This document shows, one piece after another, positions 31,495 to 39,111 of a stretch of 64,000 nucleotides of DNA (positions within the stretch are counted from its first letter, which is position 1; every line of letters starts with the position of its first letter). The notes under the pieces were generated by a model that was not told the DNA's origin, ran no database searches, and saw only the letters and a list, made by a program, of their open reading frames with translations. Source of the DNA: Pelagibacterium nitratireducens (GTDB lineage: Bacteria > Pseudomonadota > Alphaproteobacteria > Rhizobiales > Devosiaceae). The translations under genes and the position numbers were made by a program. Location of the stretch: positions 2,150,501 through 2,214,500 of the forward strand of contig NZ_CP146275.1 of assembly GCF_037044555.1 (NCBI RefSeq), written 5' to 3'.

Positions 31495-32013
31495 CTAGAG
31501 GTGGAACGCCAGACCTGCGGTGACGCGCATATCGGAGGGCATCGAACCCCAGGAGCCCGTGCCCAGGACCTCGCCGCGCGCGCTCATGTAATCGGTCAGG
31601 CCATATTCGGCGCCGCCGCCCAGGGCATAGCCGAAGCCGCCAGAGACGATGCCGGTGCCGCCGGTGGCGTAGATCAGGGCATCGCCCAGCGAGACGCCGC
31701 CTTTGCCGAGCAGCAGGGCATCGATGGAATTGGTGCCATCGAGGTCGGCGCCGAGTTGGGCTTCGAGACCGACCACGGCGCTGTCGATGGAAACGTTGAC
31801 ACCAGAGAACACGCCCGCGTTCCACGAGGTGGTGCCGAATGGCACACCGCCGCCATACACGCCGGCATAAAAGCCATCCCAATCAAAGCCATAGCCACTT
31901 CCCAGGCTCGCCGACCCGGTGACTCCGTAGGGGCCATAATCCTGGGCAAGGGCAGGCCCGGCGAAAGACAGGCCGGCGACGAGAACGGCCGCCATGCGAA
32001 CAGCGAAAGACAT
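31495..32013 (-). CDS. Outer-membrane beta-barrel protein (short, secreted)
   Basis: 172 residues from the ATG at 32013, preceded by GGAGTGACGCC. The N-terminus is a clear Sec signal peptide ending in AGPALA-QD. The rest alternates in short beta strands with many Gly and aromatic residues (YGFDWDGFYAGVYGGG) and ends in LAFHL, the C-terminal aromatic/hydrophobic signature of outer-membrane barrels. Related in layout to the two barrels upstream but clearly more divergent. Exact function unknown; the family includes Omp25/31- and OmpW-like small barrels. Confidence 0.72.
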   Translation of the reverse strand: MSFAVRMAAVLVAGLSFAGPALAQDYGPYGVTGSASLGSGYGFDWDGFYAGVYGGGVPFGTTSWNAGVFSGVNVSIDSAVVGLEAQLGADLDGTNSIDALLLGKGGVSLGDALIYATGGTGIVSGGFGYALGGGAEYGLTDYMSARGEVLGTGSWGSMPSDMRVTAGLAFHL

Positions 32014-32206
32014 TGGCGTCACTCCATTAAGGTTAATTGACGCCATTATTGCGCGGATGGGCCGGCTCTCAAGCCAAGCTTGGGAACGTGGATAAGATTT
32101 TACTAAAATTGCGCCCGTCCCTGCCCGGAAAAACATGGCAAACAATGGCGCTAAAATGCGTGGACTTGTGTGATGTTGCCCCGGCAGATTGCCGAACATT
32201 GGCACC

Positions 32207-32241
32207 AAAAAAAACGGCCCGGCAAATGCCGGACCGTTTTT
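32207..32241 (-). terminator. Terminator after middle beta-barrel gene
   Basis: An inverted repeat (ACGG.CCGGCA / TGCCGG.CCGT with one unpaired base) with an eight-base T-run on the minus strand and a five-base T-run on the plus strand, about 50 bases past the barrel gene stop. It could work in both directions but mainly serves the minus-strand gene. Confidence 0.8.
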
Positions 32242-32290
32242 CGAAATCGGTAATGAGCTGGCGTTGCCCCCGCCCTGCCAGCCTCGATTC

Positions 32291-32839
32291 CTAGAAGTGG
32301 AAGTTCGCACCGATGGTGAACTTGTGGATGTCGCTGGCACCGACAGCGCCGGACTGTTCCCAACCGTAAACATAGCGGCCATCGACCGAGATGGAGTCGG
32401 TAGCGGCAAATTCAACACCGACACCGGCAAGGATGTGGTCGCCAACGCCACCGGCGGCGTCAAAGTCGGAACCGTAACCGACGGTGCCGTACAGCAGCAC
32501 TTCGGAGAATGCCACACCACCGCGAGCGGTGATTTCACCGTATGCGTAGGTATCGGGAGTTGCGAAGACAGCGTCAACGGCAGCTTCGGCACCGAGGACG
32601 AACATGTCCCACTGTGCGTTCACGCCGAGTTCGCCACCGATGAGCCAATCGGTATCGACCGTGTCATTCTGGCCGCCAACGCGAACACCGGCATAGAAAC
32701 CGGACCAGTCATAAACGGGATCGACAACCGGAGCGACCGGGGTCACGGGCATCGGCATGATCGGATCAGCAGCCTGGGCGGCCGAAGCGACAGCGACGGT
32801 AGCAGCTGCAGCAAGCAGCGTGGATTTGAGCATGGACAT
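32291..32839 (-). CDS. Outer-membrane beta-barrel protein, paralogue A
   Basis: 182 residues from the ATG at 32839, chosen because TGAGGTACTTT directly precedes it; an ATG four codons upstream lacks a ribosome site. Signal peptide ends in ASAAQA-AD, followed by a Pro-rich linker and DWSGFYAGVRVGGQ, the usual opening strand of rhizobial Omp25/31-type barrels. Ends in FTIGANFHF, an outer-membrane C-terminal signature (last residue Phe). Roughly half of its residues match the next barrel upstream, including the GTVGYGSDFDAA and SDIHKF blocks, so the two arose by duplication. Confidence 0.78.
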   Translation of the reverse strand: MSMLKSTLLAAAATVAVASAAQAADPIMPMPVTPVAPVVDPVYDWSGFYAGVRVGGQNDTVDTDWLIGGELGVNAQWDMFVLGAEAAVDAVFATPDTYAYGEITARGGVAFSEVLLYGTVGYGSDFDAAGGVGDHILAGVGVEFAATDSISVDGRYVYGWEQSGAVGASDIHKFTIGANFHF

Positions 32840-33009
32840 AAAGTACCTCACAGCACGGGGGTTGATCAGTCTTCATATTGCCCAATCTTTGCCCAATTCC
32901 AATCCCCTTTCAGCGTTCAACCCCCTGGATCGGCACAATATCGCCATCAAATGTCCGTGCTGTTGCCTTTCTGGCACAGGGAATTGGGTAACCTTACGAA
33001 ATCGTATAC

Positions 33010-33039
33010 AAAAAACGGCCCCGCAGATGCAGGGCCGTT
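33010..33039 (-). terminator. Terminator after upstream beta-barrel gene
   Basis: AACGGCCC / GGGCCGTT stem with a GC-rich interior, followed on the minus strand by six T residues. Located about 70 bases after the barrel stop codon, so the paralogous genes are separate transcription units. Confidence 0.8.
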
Positions 33040-33110
33040 CGCGACTCGGTGATGGGGTGCGGTCCGGGTCGATTGACCCTGAACCGCGCTCCAGATTCGA
33101 TCCGGATCGA

Positions 33111-33680
33111 TTAGAAGTGGAAGTTGGCGCCGATCTGGAACTTGTGGATGTCGCTCGACGTCGCGTCACCGGTCTGGTCCCAACCGTAGAGATACTGGCC
33201 ACGGATCGAAACGTCGTCGGTCGCGGCAAATTCGAGACCACCACCGGCAAGGACGTGATCGCCAACACCGTTGGCGGCGTCAAAGTCGGTGCCGTAACCA
33301 ACAGCACCATAGGCGAGCAGTTCTTCGGTCACCAGAACACCGCCACGGGCGAGAGCCGAACCGTAAGCGTACATGTCGGGATCGTCGAAGACGCCGTCGA
33401 GGGCAACTTCAGCACCGACCAGGAAGAAATCGAACTGGGCGTTCACACCGGCCTGGGCCCCGAGGGTCCATTCGGTTTCGCCAGCATCGATGTTGTTCTG
33501 GGCGCCGGCGCTTGCACCAGCATAAAAGCCATTCCAGTCAAAACCGCTGCCCGCGTCATAGACAGGAGCGGGAGCAGGAACGGCGGGTGCCGGAACGCCA
33601 ATGGCGTCAGCAGCGAAGGCACCGCCGAGAGCGGTGGTGGACAAAAGGGCAGCGAGAGCCACTGTCTTGAGCGAGTTCAT
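33111..33680 (-). CDS. Outer-membrane beta-barrel protein, paralogue B
   Basis: 189 residues. Signal peptide ending GGAFA-AD, Ala/Pro-rich spacer, FDWNGFYAGASAGAQN as first strand, and QIGANFHF at the C-terminus, typical of an outer-membrane barrel. Shares block order and many residues with the neighbouring barrel (for example GAVGYGTDFDAANGVGDH). A GGAGAAT ribosome site precedes the ATG at 33680. Probable role is a structural surface porin-like or adhesion-neutral barrel; no pore-specific residues could be assigned. Confidence 0.78.
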   Translation of the reverse strand: MNSLKTVALAALLSTTALGGAFAADAIGVPAPAVPAPAPVYDAGSGFDWNGFYAGASAGAQNNIDAGETEWTLGAQAGVNAQFDFFLVGAEVALDGVFDDPDMYAYGSALARGGVLVTEELLAYGAVGYGTDFDAANGVGDHVLAGGGLEFAATDDVSIRGQYLYGWDQTGDATSSDIHKFQIGANFHF

Positions 33681-34062
33681 ATGTATTCTCCTTTATACCG
33701 GCTGGTGTGCAACTAATGGGTGCCGGTGTGCACTGGTTCCGATCCGAGAGCGGCAATCCGAAGTCAGGGCCGGGAGTGTTGCCCTGCTGCCACAACTGCG
33801 CCGTACGGGGTTCGGCACCAATGCGATGGGCCGGAATGTCGTTTCCGAGTGCGGACGAAGTGGGGCCACCTCATGGCAGGAATAGGGCAAACATCCATTG
33901 TTGCTCAAATGCCACGTATTTACGGTTAACCAACGGTAAATATTGTGCTTTTCCGAGGGGTTCCAGCACGAGCGCGTGTTTGAATCCGGCCCCGCGCGAC
34001 CGCGGGTTGGTCAAATCGGCCGAACTCGATAAGGTTGATCGATGGCCTGAGAGAGGGATCGC
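33681..34062. other. Divergent intergenic region with a 24-bp inverted repeat
   Basis: About 380 bases between the barrel gene (leftward) and the XRE-cupin regulator (rightward). No convincing gene. It holds the imperfect palindrome ATTTACGGTT-AACC-AACGGTAAAT (33918-33941; nine of ten arm bases pair), in the most AT-rich part of the region, which could be an operator for either flanking gene. Confidence 0.5.
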
Positions 34063-34695
34063 ATGAATCGCGCCGAGGGAATCGCCAACAATCTGCAGGC
34101 GGCAAAGGTCGGTGCCCTGATCCGCGCGCGGCGCCATGCGTTGCGCATGACGCTGCAGGCACTCGGAACGCAATCGGGTGTGTCGGTCGGGTATCTGAGT
34201 CAGGTCGAGCGCGACCAGGCCTCCCCTTCCCTTTCGACACTGGCATCGATCGCCCGCGCGCTAGGGGTCGGGGTGGATTACTTCATTGCCACACCGAACG
34301 CCCAGGATGCGCTGACCCGGGCCGGCCAGCGGATGCGCTTTTCCGTCGACGATTCGCTGATTTCCTACGAAAGACTTCATGCCGAATTCCCCGGCAATGT
34401 CCTGTCCTCGTTTCTCATCACCATCGCTCCGGGCTACCGCTCGGAAGTGGCAAATCATGAGGGCGAGGAAATGGTCTATGTGCTCGAGGGAAAGCTGACG
34501 TTGCGGATCGAGGAGGAAGAAACGGCGGTCGGCCCCGGCGACAGCCTGCACTTTCGCGGCAATCGCAGCCATTGCTGGTCGAACGAGACCGAAAATCCCG
34601 TGCGCCTGTTGTGGTCGGGCACGCTCACGATGTTCCGCTCGAGCGCCGACGGATCGGCCTTCAAGTCGGAGGGGACAACCGTTCCCGGTTCCTGA
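34063..34695 (+). CDS. XRE-family transcriptional regulator with C-terminal cupin domain
   Basis: Cytoplasmic regulator. 210 residues: an XRE/Cro-type helix-turn-helix at about residues 14-70 (IRARRHALRMTLQALGTQSG, then SVGYLSQVERDQASPSLSTL) and a cupin_2 sensor fold at about 110-185 (HEGEEMVYVLEGKL, GDSLHFRGNRSHCW). This architecture often senses small metabolites such as polyamines, amino acids or antibiotics; the ligand here is unknown. It stands alone, followed by a leftward small ORF, so an adjacent target is not evident; the inverted repeat about 120 bases upstream may be autoregulatory. Confidence 0.88.
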   Translation: MNRAEGIANNLQAAKVGALIRARRHALRMTLQALGTQSGVSVGYLSQVERDQASPSLSTLASIARALGVGVDYFIATPNAQDALTRAGQRMRFSVDDSLISYERLHAEFPGNVLSSFLITIAPGYRSEVANHEGEEMVYVLEGKLTLRIEEEETAVGPGDSLHFRGNRSHCWSNETENPVRLLWSGTLTMFRSSADGSAFKSEGTTVPGS

Positions 34696-34790
34696 AAGCC
34701 CGCGGCAGCCGGTCGATGTAATGGGCAGGGCCCTTAGTGCCGTTCAGGATTTGATTGAATCAGATCCCCGGCTGCAAGCCTTGTTCTGTC

Positions 34791-34860
34791 GCGTGCCTGA
34801 ACCGCAAAACCGTTTCCATTTCCGATCGCGTCGGGGACATGTTTTGCCGGACACCTTCTA
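34791..34860. repeat. Dispersed intergenic repeat, copy A
   Basis: About 70 bases containing GAACCGCAAAA, TTTCCAT, CGATC, GGGACATG and TTTTGCCGGA in that order. The same blocks in the same order recur at 62655-62726. Such elements with a CCGCAAAA...GACATG core are common between genes in Rhizobiales (RIME-like); assignment to a named family was not tested. Confidence 0.65.
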
Positions 34861-35049
34861 AAACCCCATTTGGCGGCGCACCAGCCTTACTGGCCAGGCC
34901 AGAAGGCCGAGCAGCAAAAGCGCCGCCCCGATGGAAACGATCCCGGCGAGCAATATTGCGCCATGAGCGAAGGCAACAACCGACCGGCCCCAGGACACCG
35001 GTGCGGCGAGGCCGCCAAGGGCGGAATCTGGACTTGTCGTCGGTTTCAT
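34858..35049 (-). CDS. Possible small membrane protein, 63 residues
   Basis: A minus-strand frame whose C-terminal half is strongly hydrophobic (AHGAILLAGIVSIGAALLLL) and ends in a basic tail (RLVRRQMGF), which looks like a single membrane helix with the cytoplasmic side last. The ATG at 35049 is chosen with a weak ribosome site; the frame stays open to 35184, which would add 45 residues. The stop codon touches the dispersed repeat. No family recognised; it could also be chance. Confidence 0.4.
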   Translation of the reverse strand: MKPTTSPDSALGGLAAPVSWGRSVVAFAHGAILLAGIVSIGAALLLLGLLAWPVRLVRRQMGF

Positions 35050-35195
35050 TTTTTCACTCTGATCGCGGCGGGCCTTCCAGAACGCTTCAAACAGAGGCAG
35101 GTTCCGCACCAGGTTGACCCCGGGGGGCAAGTTCGGCAGCCTTCGGGCCGGATCGGACGCGCCGATATCCCATACAACAGGCAAAGGCAGGCAAA

Positions 35196-36335
35196 ATGGT
35201 GCAATCGTGGACCAGGCGACTTTTCTCTCTGGCGGTTTGCGTGTTGCCTCTGGCCCTGCCGGCGCAGGGGCAGGAAAGCGGCTATTACCAGTTGCGGGAC
35301 TGGGGCGGCCCCAATGGCGGCTCGATGAACATTTCCTCGTTCGTGTTCCGCGACATGAACGACAGCGGGACCTATGATCTGGGCGACCGGGTGTTCGTCA
35401 ACGTCGCGGTGGAGCTGCTGACCCCGTCGGGCGGCGCCAAAACGGTACGCACCAATATCGGCGGCTATGCCAATTTCAACACCTCGCTCGCGCAGGTCGA
35501 TGCCGATATCACAGAGGCTGGAGCCCACACGTTTCGCGTGGTGCCGCCACCGGGATGGACGGTAACGACCGGCAATGGCGAACAAACCATTCCCATGTCG
35601 ATGCTGGTGGGCGCGCCGGGCGATATCGTTGCGGACCATTTGCCCGTCCCGGTGGGCCTGGCGCCCGTTCCAGAAATCCGGGGGCGCTCGGCCGACGGGC
35701 CTGACACCGTTGTGGCCAGCGGTCCGGACGGCGAAACCGTCCCTGCCCTTTCGTCCGAGGGGGACTGGTACCGCCTGCCCGTAACGCCGGGTGACTGGAC
35801 CGTTGGCGCGCAGGAGGTCGCGGTAGGGCGTATCCCCGTCGTGCTGCCGCTCGAATGGTCCGATGAGGCCTCATTGGCCGGCGAGGCGGTAACGTTGGGC
35901 TTTGACGATCTGTTCGTCGGCGACCAGTTGATGAAGGTGCCCAACGGATATGGCGGGCTGCATTGGGAGAACTGGGTGGCCACCCACGGCCGATTCTACG
36001 AGGGCGAAGGCTACATCAACACCATGATGTCGGGCGAATATATCGCCTATACGAGTTCGGGCCACCCCACGGCGATCGCTGGCGATGACCCGTTCGATTT
36101 CGTCGGCGGATATTTCGGGGTCGCCTGGAGCAGCGCCGAAGGGGAGACCCTGCGTATCCGGGCCTGGCGCGGGGAGGCGCTTGTCCACGACGACGAATTC
36201 GCGCTTTCAGCCTACGGCCCCGTCTATTTTGCCGCCGACTACAAATCGATTACCCGGCTCGAATTCTCGACGGCGCATTATTGGCAGGCCGTGGCGGACG
36301 ATTTGCGTTTCGTCGTGGGCGCGGATAGCCGGTGA
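35196..36335 (+). CDS. Secreted protein with SdrD-B-like N-terminal module, function unknown
   Basis: 379 residues. Signal peptide (residues 1-26, ending LPAQG-QE). Residues about 45-110 resemble an SdrD-B/Cna-B fold: VFRDMNDSGTYDLGD is a DxNxxGxxDxG calcium-type loop followed by strand VNVAVELL. The second half (about 230-375) begins VTLGFDDLFVGDQLMKVPNG and contains YGGLHWENW and DDLRFVV, a jelly-roll type arrangement seen in many secreted or PEP-CTERM-type proteins. No catalytic residues identified. Probably extracellular or periplasmic carbohydrate or surface binding; this is inference. It may be co-transcribed with the next gene (15-base gap). Confidence 0.75.
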   Translation: MVQSWTRRLFSLAVCVLPLALPAQGQESGYYQLRDWGGPNGGSMNISSFVFRDMNDSGTYDLGDRVFVNVAVELLTPSGGAKTVRTNIGGYANFNTSLAQVDADITEAGAHTFRVVPPPGWTVTTGNGEQTIPMSMLVGAPGDIVADHLPVPVGLAPVPEIRGRSADGPDTVVASGPDGETVPALSSEGDWYRLPVTPGDWTVGAQEVAVGRIPVVLPLEWSDEASLAGEAVTLGFDDLFVGDQLMKVPNGYGGLHWENWVATHGRFYEGEGYINTMMSGEYIAYTSSGHPTAIAGDDPFDFVGGYFGVAWSSAEGETLRIRAWRGEALVHDDEFALSAYGPVYFAADYKSITRLEFSTAHYWQAVADDLRFVVGADSR

Positions 36336-36350
36336 AGACTGGGAGTCAAA

Positions 36351-36926
36351 ATGTCGAACATTGACGACATAAGATTCCGAAAGGTCGTGATCGGGACCGG
36401 TGTCACCATCGCGCTCAGCATGGCAACCGCAGTTCAGGCACAGACGCTCGATGAACTTCGCGATCGATTGGACCCGCCACCTGAGACCGAGAAGGAATAT
36501 CTCGACATAATTGCGCAGATGGATGCCATAGAACTTTACCAACGCTACGAATTCTGCCGGCAGAACGACCTATCCAAAGCGGACTGTATGGATCGGATCA
36601 GCCTGCTTTGGGATGAGGAGGACCGCTGGCGGGAATTGTTCCTCATATCCATCAGTTTCCTGTCAGACCAAGAAGGCGGAATGGAAGCTCATGACGCGCT
36701 GCTCGAGCAATGCAACACGCTTCATCCCGATTTTATCGCCGAGACCGAATGTCGTGCCGAACTCAACGAGTACCTCCTCGACGTAGTCAACAACGACGCC
36801 CCCGGTTCTATATTTTTTAGTGGTGATGGGCGCGTGATTCACCAGTCGCCAGAAGGCGCTGAGTCGGGGCAAAGCGTTGGGGGTATGCGAGATAAAAACG
36901 CCCCACCGGGGACGGCAGGGCGCTAA
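36351..36926 (+). CDS. Periplasmic unknown protein with four cysteines
   Basis: 191 residues. Signal-type N-terminus (VVIGTGVTIALSMATAVQAQ). The mature part is helical and acidic with four Cys: FCRQNDLSKADCMDR (C-x9-C) and EQCNTLHPDFIAETECRAEL (C-x12-C), likely two disulfides across paired helices. The C-terminus is polar. Codon use is more AT-rich than neighbours (ATA, CTA, AAA present), hinting at a different origin. No homologue recognised. The gene ends just ahead of tRNA-Cys, a common integration side. Confidence 0.6.
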   Translation: MSNIDDIRFRKVVIGTGVTIALSMATAVQAQTLDELRDRLDPPPETEKEYLDIIAQMDAIELYQRYEFCRQNDLSKADCMDRISLLWDEEDRWRELFLISISFLSDQEGGMEAHDALLEQCNTLHPDFIAETECRAELNEYLLDVVNNDAPGSIFFSGDGRVIHQSPEGAESGQSVGGMRDKNAPPGTAGR

Positions 36927-36952
36927 ATCAATGCAATTTCTTGCCGAATTGA

Positions 36953-37026
36953 TGGAGGCCTCGACCGGAATCGAACCGGTGTGGACGGATTTGCAATCCG
37001 CTGCGTCACCACTCCGCCACGAGGCC
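36953..37026 (-). tRNA. tRNA-Cys (GCA)
   Basis: Minus-strand cloverleaf: acceptor GGCCTCG / CGAGGCC, anticodon loop TTGCAAA with anticodon GCA, T-loop GGTTCGATTCC, discriminator T and encoded CCA (36955-36953). Complete; all four stems pair. Confidence 0.96.
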
Positions 37027-37167
37027 TCTGGGGCGGGGTTCTATTGTAGTTTGGGGGAATTAGGCAAGGCCGTATGCGATCCGCACCTTCAATTTTCCAA
37101 ATAATCGGCGCAGAGCCTTAAGAAGCCATCGCAGTACGGTCTGCGGATGGCGGTGAGTAGGTAAACG

Positions 37168-37785
37168 ATGTCGATGAATATTGTGGGATTGATTCTGGCG
37201 GGGGGTGCCGGCCGCCGGTTGGGCGGTGTGCGAAAAGCCGATCTCCGGCTCGGCAATCTGGCGCTGATCGACTGGGTATCGAGGGCGCTTGAGCCCCAAT
37301 GCAGCCGGATCGTGGTTTCGAGCGGTTCGGGCGTGGTCCGGCCTACGCCGGGCATGGTATGCGTGCCCGACGCCGATGGCGGGATTGCCGGGCCGACGGC
37401 GGGGCTGCTGGCCGGGGCGTTGTGGGTGCGCGCCAATGCGCCTGATTCGCTCATGCTTTCGGTTTCGGTGGATACGCCGTTCTGGCCGCACGATTTTGCG
37501 GCGCGGGCGATGGAAATGCTGGCCGGCGGGCATGATTGCGTGGTCAGCGCCTTCGGCGAGCGCGATTATCCGACCAATGCGTTGTGGCGGCCCGAGCCAC
37601 TGATTGCCCATCTGGCGGCCATCGCCCCTGCTCCGCGCGGCCCACGCATACGGGACGCACAGACCGCGCTGGGCGCCCGGCGGCTCGATTATGCCCGGAC
37701 GCATGCGCAAAACCCCTTTGCCGGGGTCAATGCCATCGGCGATCTGCTCGCGCTTTCCCGCCGGCTTGGCCATCATAGCGAATGA
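37168..37785 (+). CDS. mobA: Molybdenum cofactor guanylyltransferase MobA
   Basis: Transfers GMP from GTP to molybdopterin for bis-MGD enzymes such as formate dehydrogenase and nitrate reductase. 205 residues. LILAGGAGRRLGG at residues 8-20 is the nucleotide-binding loop, GPTAGLLAGALW and SVDTPFWPHD match the MobA middle motifs, and FAGVNAIGDLLAL the C-terminal one. The Lys after the glycine loop is in VRKADL instead of the usual DKAL. MobB or molybdoenzyme genes are not adjacent. A related nucleotidyltransferase role is possible but less likely. Confidence 0.82.
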   Translation: MSMNIVGLILAGGAGRRLGGVRKADLRLGNLALIDWVSRALEPQCSRIVVSSGSGVVRPTPGMVCVPDADGGIAGPTAGLLAGALWVRANAPDSLMLSVSVDTPFWPHDFAARAMEMLAGGHDCVVSAFGERDYPTNALWRPEPLIAHLAAIAPAPRGPRIRDAQTALGARRLDYARTHAQNPFAGVNAIGDLLALSRRLGHHSE

Positions 37786-37857
37786 ATGGGCAAATGGGGG
37801 TTGGCAAGCGCCACCAAATTGGCTAGATGATCGCCACCTGCCAAGCAGGCTACGCGT

Positions 37858-37932
37858 TCCCCGGTAGCTCAGTGGTAGAGCAACCGGCTGTTAACCGGTT
37901 GGTCGCTGGTTCGAATCCGGCCCGGGGAGCCA
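37858..37932 (+). tRNA. tRNA-Asn (GTT)
   Basis: Acceptor TCCCCGG / CCGGGGA, D arm GCTCAGTGGTAGAGC, anticodon stem-loop CCGGCTGTTAACCGG with anticodon GTT, T arm with GGTTCGAATCC, discriminator G and encoded CCA. Complete. Confidence 0.96.
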
Positions 37933-38017
37933 TTTTTCTTCTGCATTCGTTTTAGCCCGGTCGCGCCGACATGTGTTGGCGGGCGCGGGCTTTGCCGTTT
38001 GGTTTTGCGCTTAAATT

Positions 38018-38036
38018 CTTGACTGCTGCGATCAAG
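38018..38036 (+). promoter_or_regulatory. Candidate RirA iron-responsive operator
   Basis: CTTGA-N9-TCAAG, containing the RirA core TGA-N9-TCA (38020-38034). It overlaps the -35 hexamer TTGACT (38019-38024) of a candidate promoter whose -10 lies near 38042, 46 to 64 bases before the siderophore-interacting protein gene. Site, position and gene function agree with iron repression; RirA itself is not in the window. Confidence 0.65.
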
Positions 38037-38081
38037 ATAAATTATCCCGTTGCGTGACAATTCCACGGGCCGGAGCGCGCG

Positions 38082-38975
38082 ATGAGCCAGATGTTTTACG
38101 ATGTGACGCTGCTTGGCCGGCAGGCGCTGACGCCGGGCATGGTGCGGCTGACATTTGGCGGCGAGGGACTTAAGGCGTTTCGCACGACCGGAATCGGTGA
38201 CGAATATCTGCGGCTGTTCTTTCCCAATGAGGAAACCGGCAAGCTCCATCTCCCCCACATTACCGAAGATGGCCGCTGGACCTATCCGGACGGTCAGGAC
38301 GCGGTTCGGTGCTCGACCTATACGGTGCGGCGGTTCGCGCAGGAGGGCGAGGACGTCACCATCGACATCGACTTCGTGGTCCACGAGGGCGGGCTGGCCA
38401 GCGAATGGGCACAGAAGGCCGCGCCGGGCGAGCGCATAACGATCAACAGGCCGCGCGGGCTTTATAGTCCGCCCAGGGATTATGCCTGGCAATTGCTCGT
38501 CGCCGACGCAACCGGGCTGCCGGCGCTGTCGCGTATTCTCGAGCAGACGCCCGAACACGTTCAGTCGCGCGTCTTCGTGGAAGTGGCGCAAAAGGACGAT
38601 GAGCAGATCCTGCCCTATCATGCTGCGGCGACAGTGACCTGGCTGCATGGCTGCGGCAATGGCGTGGCGGCCAGCCGGCTCGAGGAGATCGTGCGTGGCG
38701 TGCCGCTGCCCGCAACACCTGGCTATGTCTGGGTGGCGGGCGAGCAGAAGGTGGTGCGGGCCATCCGCAAATTCGTGCGCAAGGAGCTGGGCTTTCCCGC
38801 CGAGCGCTACGAGCTGGTGGGATACTGGATCGCCAATGCCGAAGAATGGGAAGCCAAATGGGAAGCGCTGGACCCGGCGATCAAGGCGCAGATCGATGCC
38901 GGCTGGGATTCGGGCCGCGACCGGGAAACGGTGATGGACGAATATATCGACACACTGGAAAAGCACGGCCTTTGA
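38082..38975 (+). CDS. Siderophore-interacting protein (FAD/NAD(P)H ferric-siderophore reductase)
   Basis: Cytoplasmic flavoreductase of the SIP/ViuB family that reduces ferric siderophores to release iron. 297 residues, including a C-terminal tail longer than in ViuB. The FAD-binding barrel includes STYTVRRF (RxYTxR-like) near residue 80; VADATGLPALSRIL is the NAD(P)H-binding start, and VAGEQKVVRAIRKFVRKELG is the diagnostic SIP C-terminal block. A RirA-type iron box precedes it. It stands alone, without an adjacent siderophore receptor. Confidence 0.9.
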   Translation: MSQMFYDVTLLGRQALTPGMVRLTFGGEGLKAFRTTGIGDEYLRLFFPNEETGKLHLPHITEDGRWTYPDGQDAVRCSTYTVRRFAQEGEDVTIDIDFVVHEGGLASEWAQKAAPGERITINRPRGLYSPPRDYAWQLLVADATGLPALSRILEQTPEHVQSRVFVEVAQKDDEQILPYHAAATVTWLHGCGNGVAASRLEEIVRGVPLPATPGYVWVAGEQKVVRAIRKFVRKELGFPAERYELVGYWIANAEEWEAKWEALDPAIKAQIDAGWDSGRDRETVMDEYIDTLEKHGL

Positions 38976-39111
38976 GCCCGGCGGCCCCTTTAATCTGCGC
39001 GCGAAAGGGCGTATATGTCGCCGCGCAGTGCCGGGCCCCTCTGGCGTAGCGCTCTTGATCGCTGCGTGATGTCGGAACTGCTCCACGAGTTACATGGAGA
39101 AGGTCCCGGCG

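Noticed and set aside
36927..37167. Integration site (att) or integrase remnant at tRNA-Cys
   Set aside because: No integrase frame and no direct repeat of the tRNA 3' end was found near it, although the neighbouring secreted-protein gene looks foreign.
37869..39086. 405-codon leftward frame opposite the siderophore-interacting protein
   Set aside because: High-GC shadow of the real gene; it also runs into the tRNA-Asn gene.
38976..39111. yybP-ykoY manganese riboswitch ahead of the TerC-family gene
   Set aside because: The conserved bulge sequences of that riboswitch are not present; only GC-rich inverted segments were seen.
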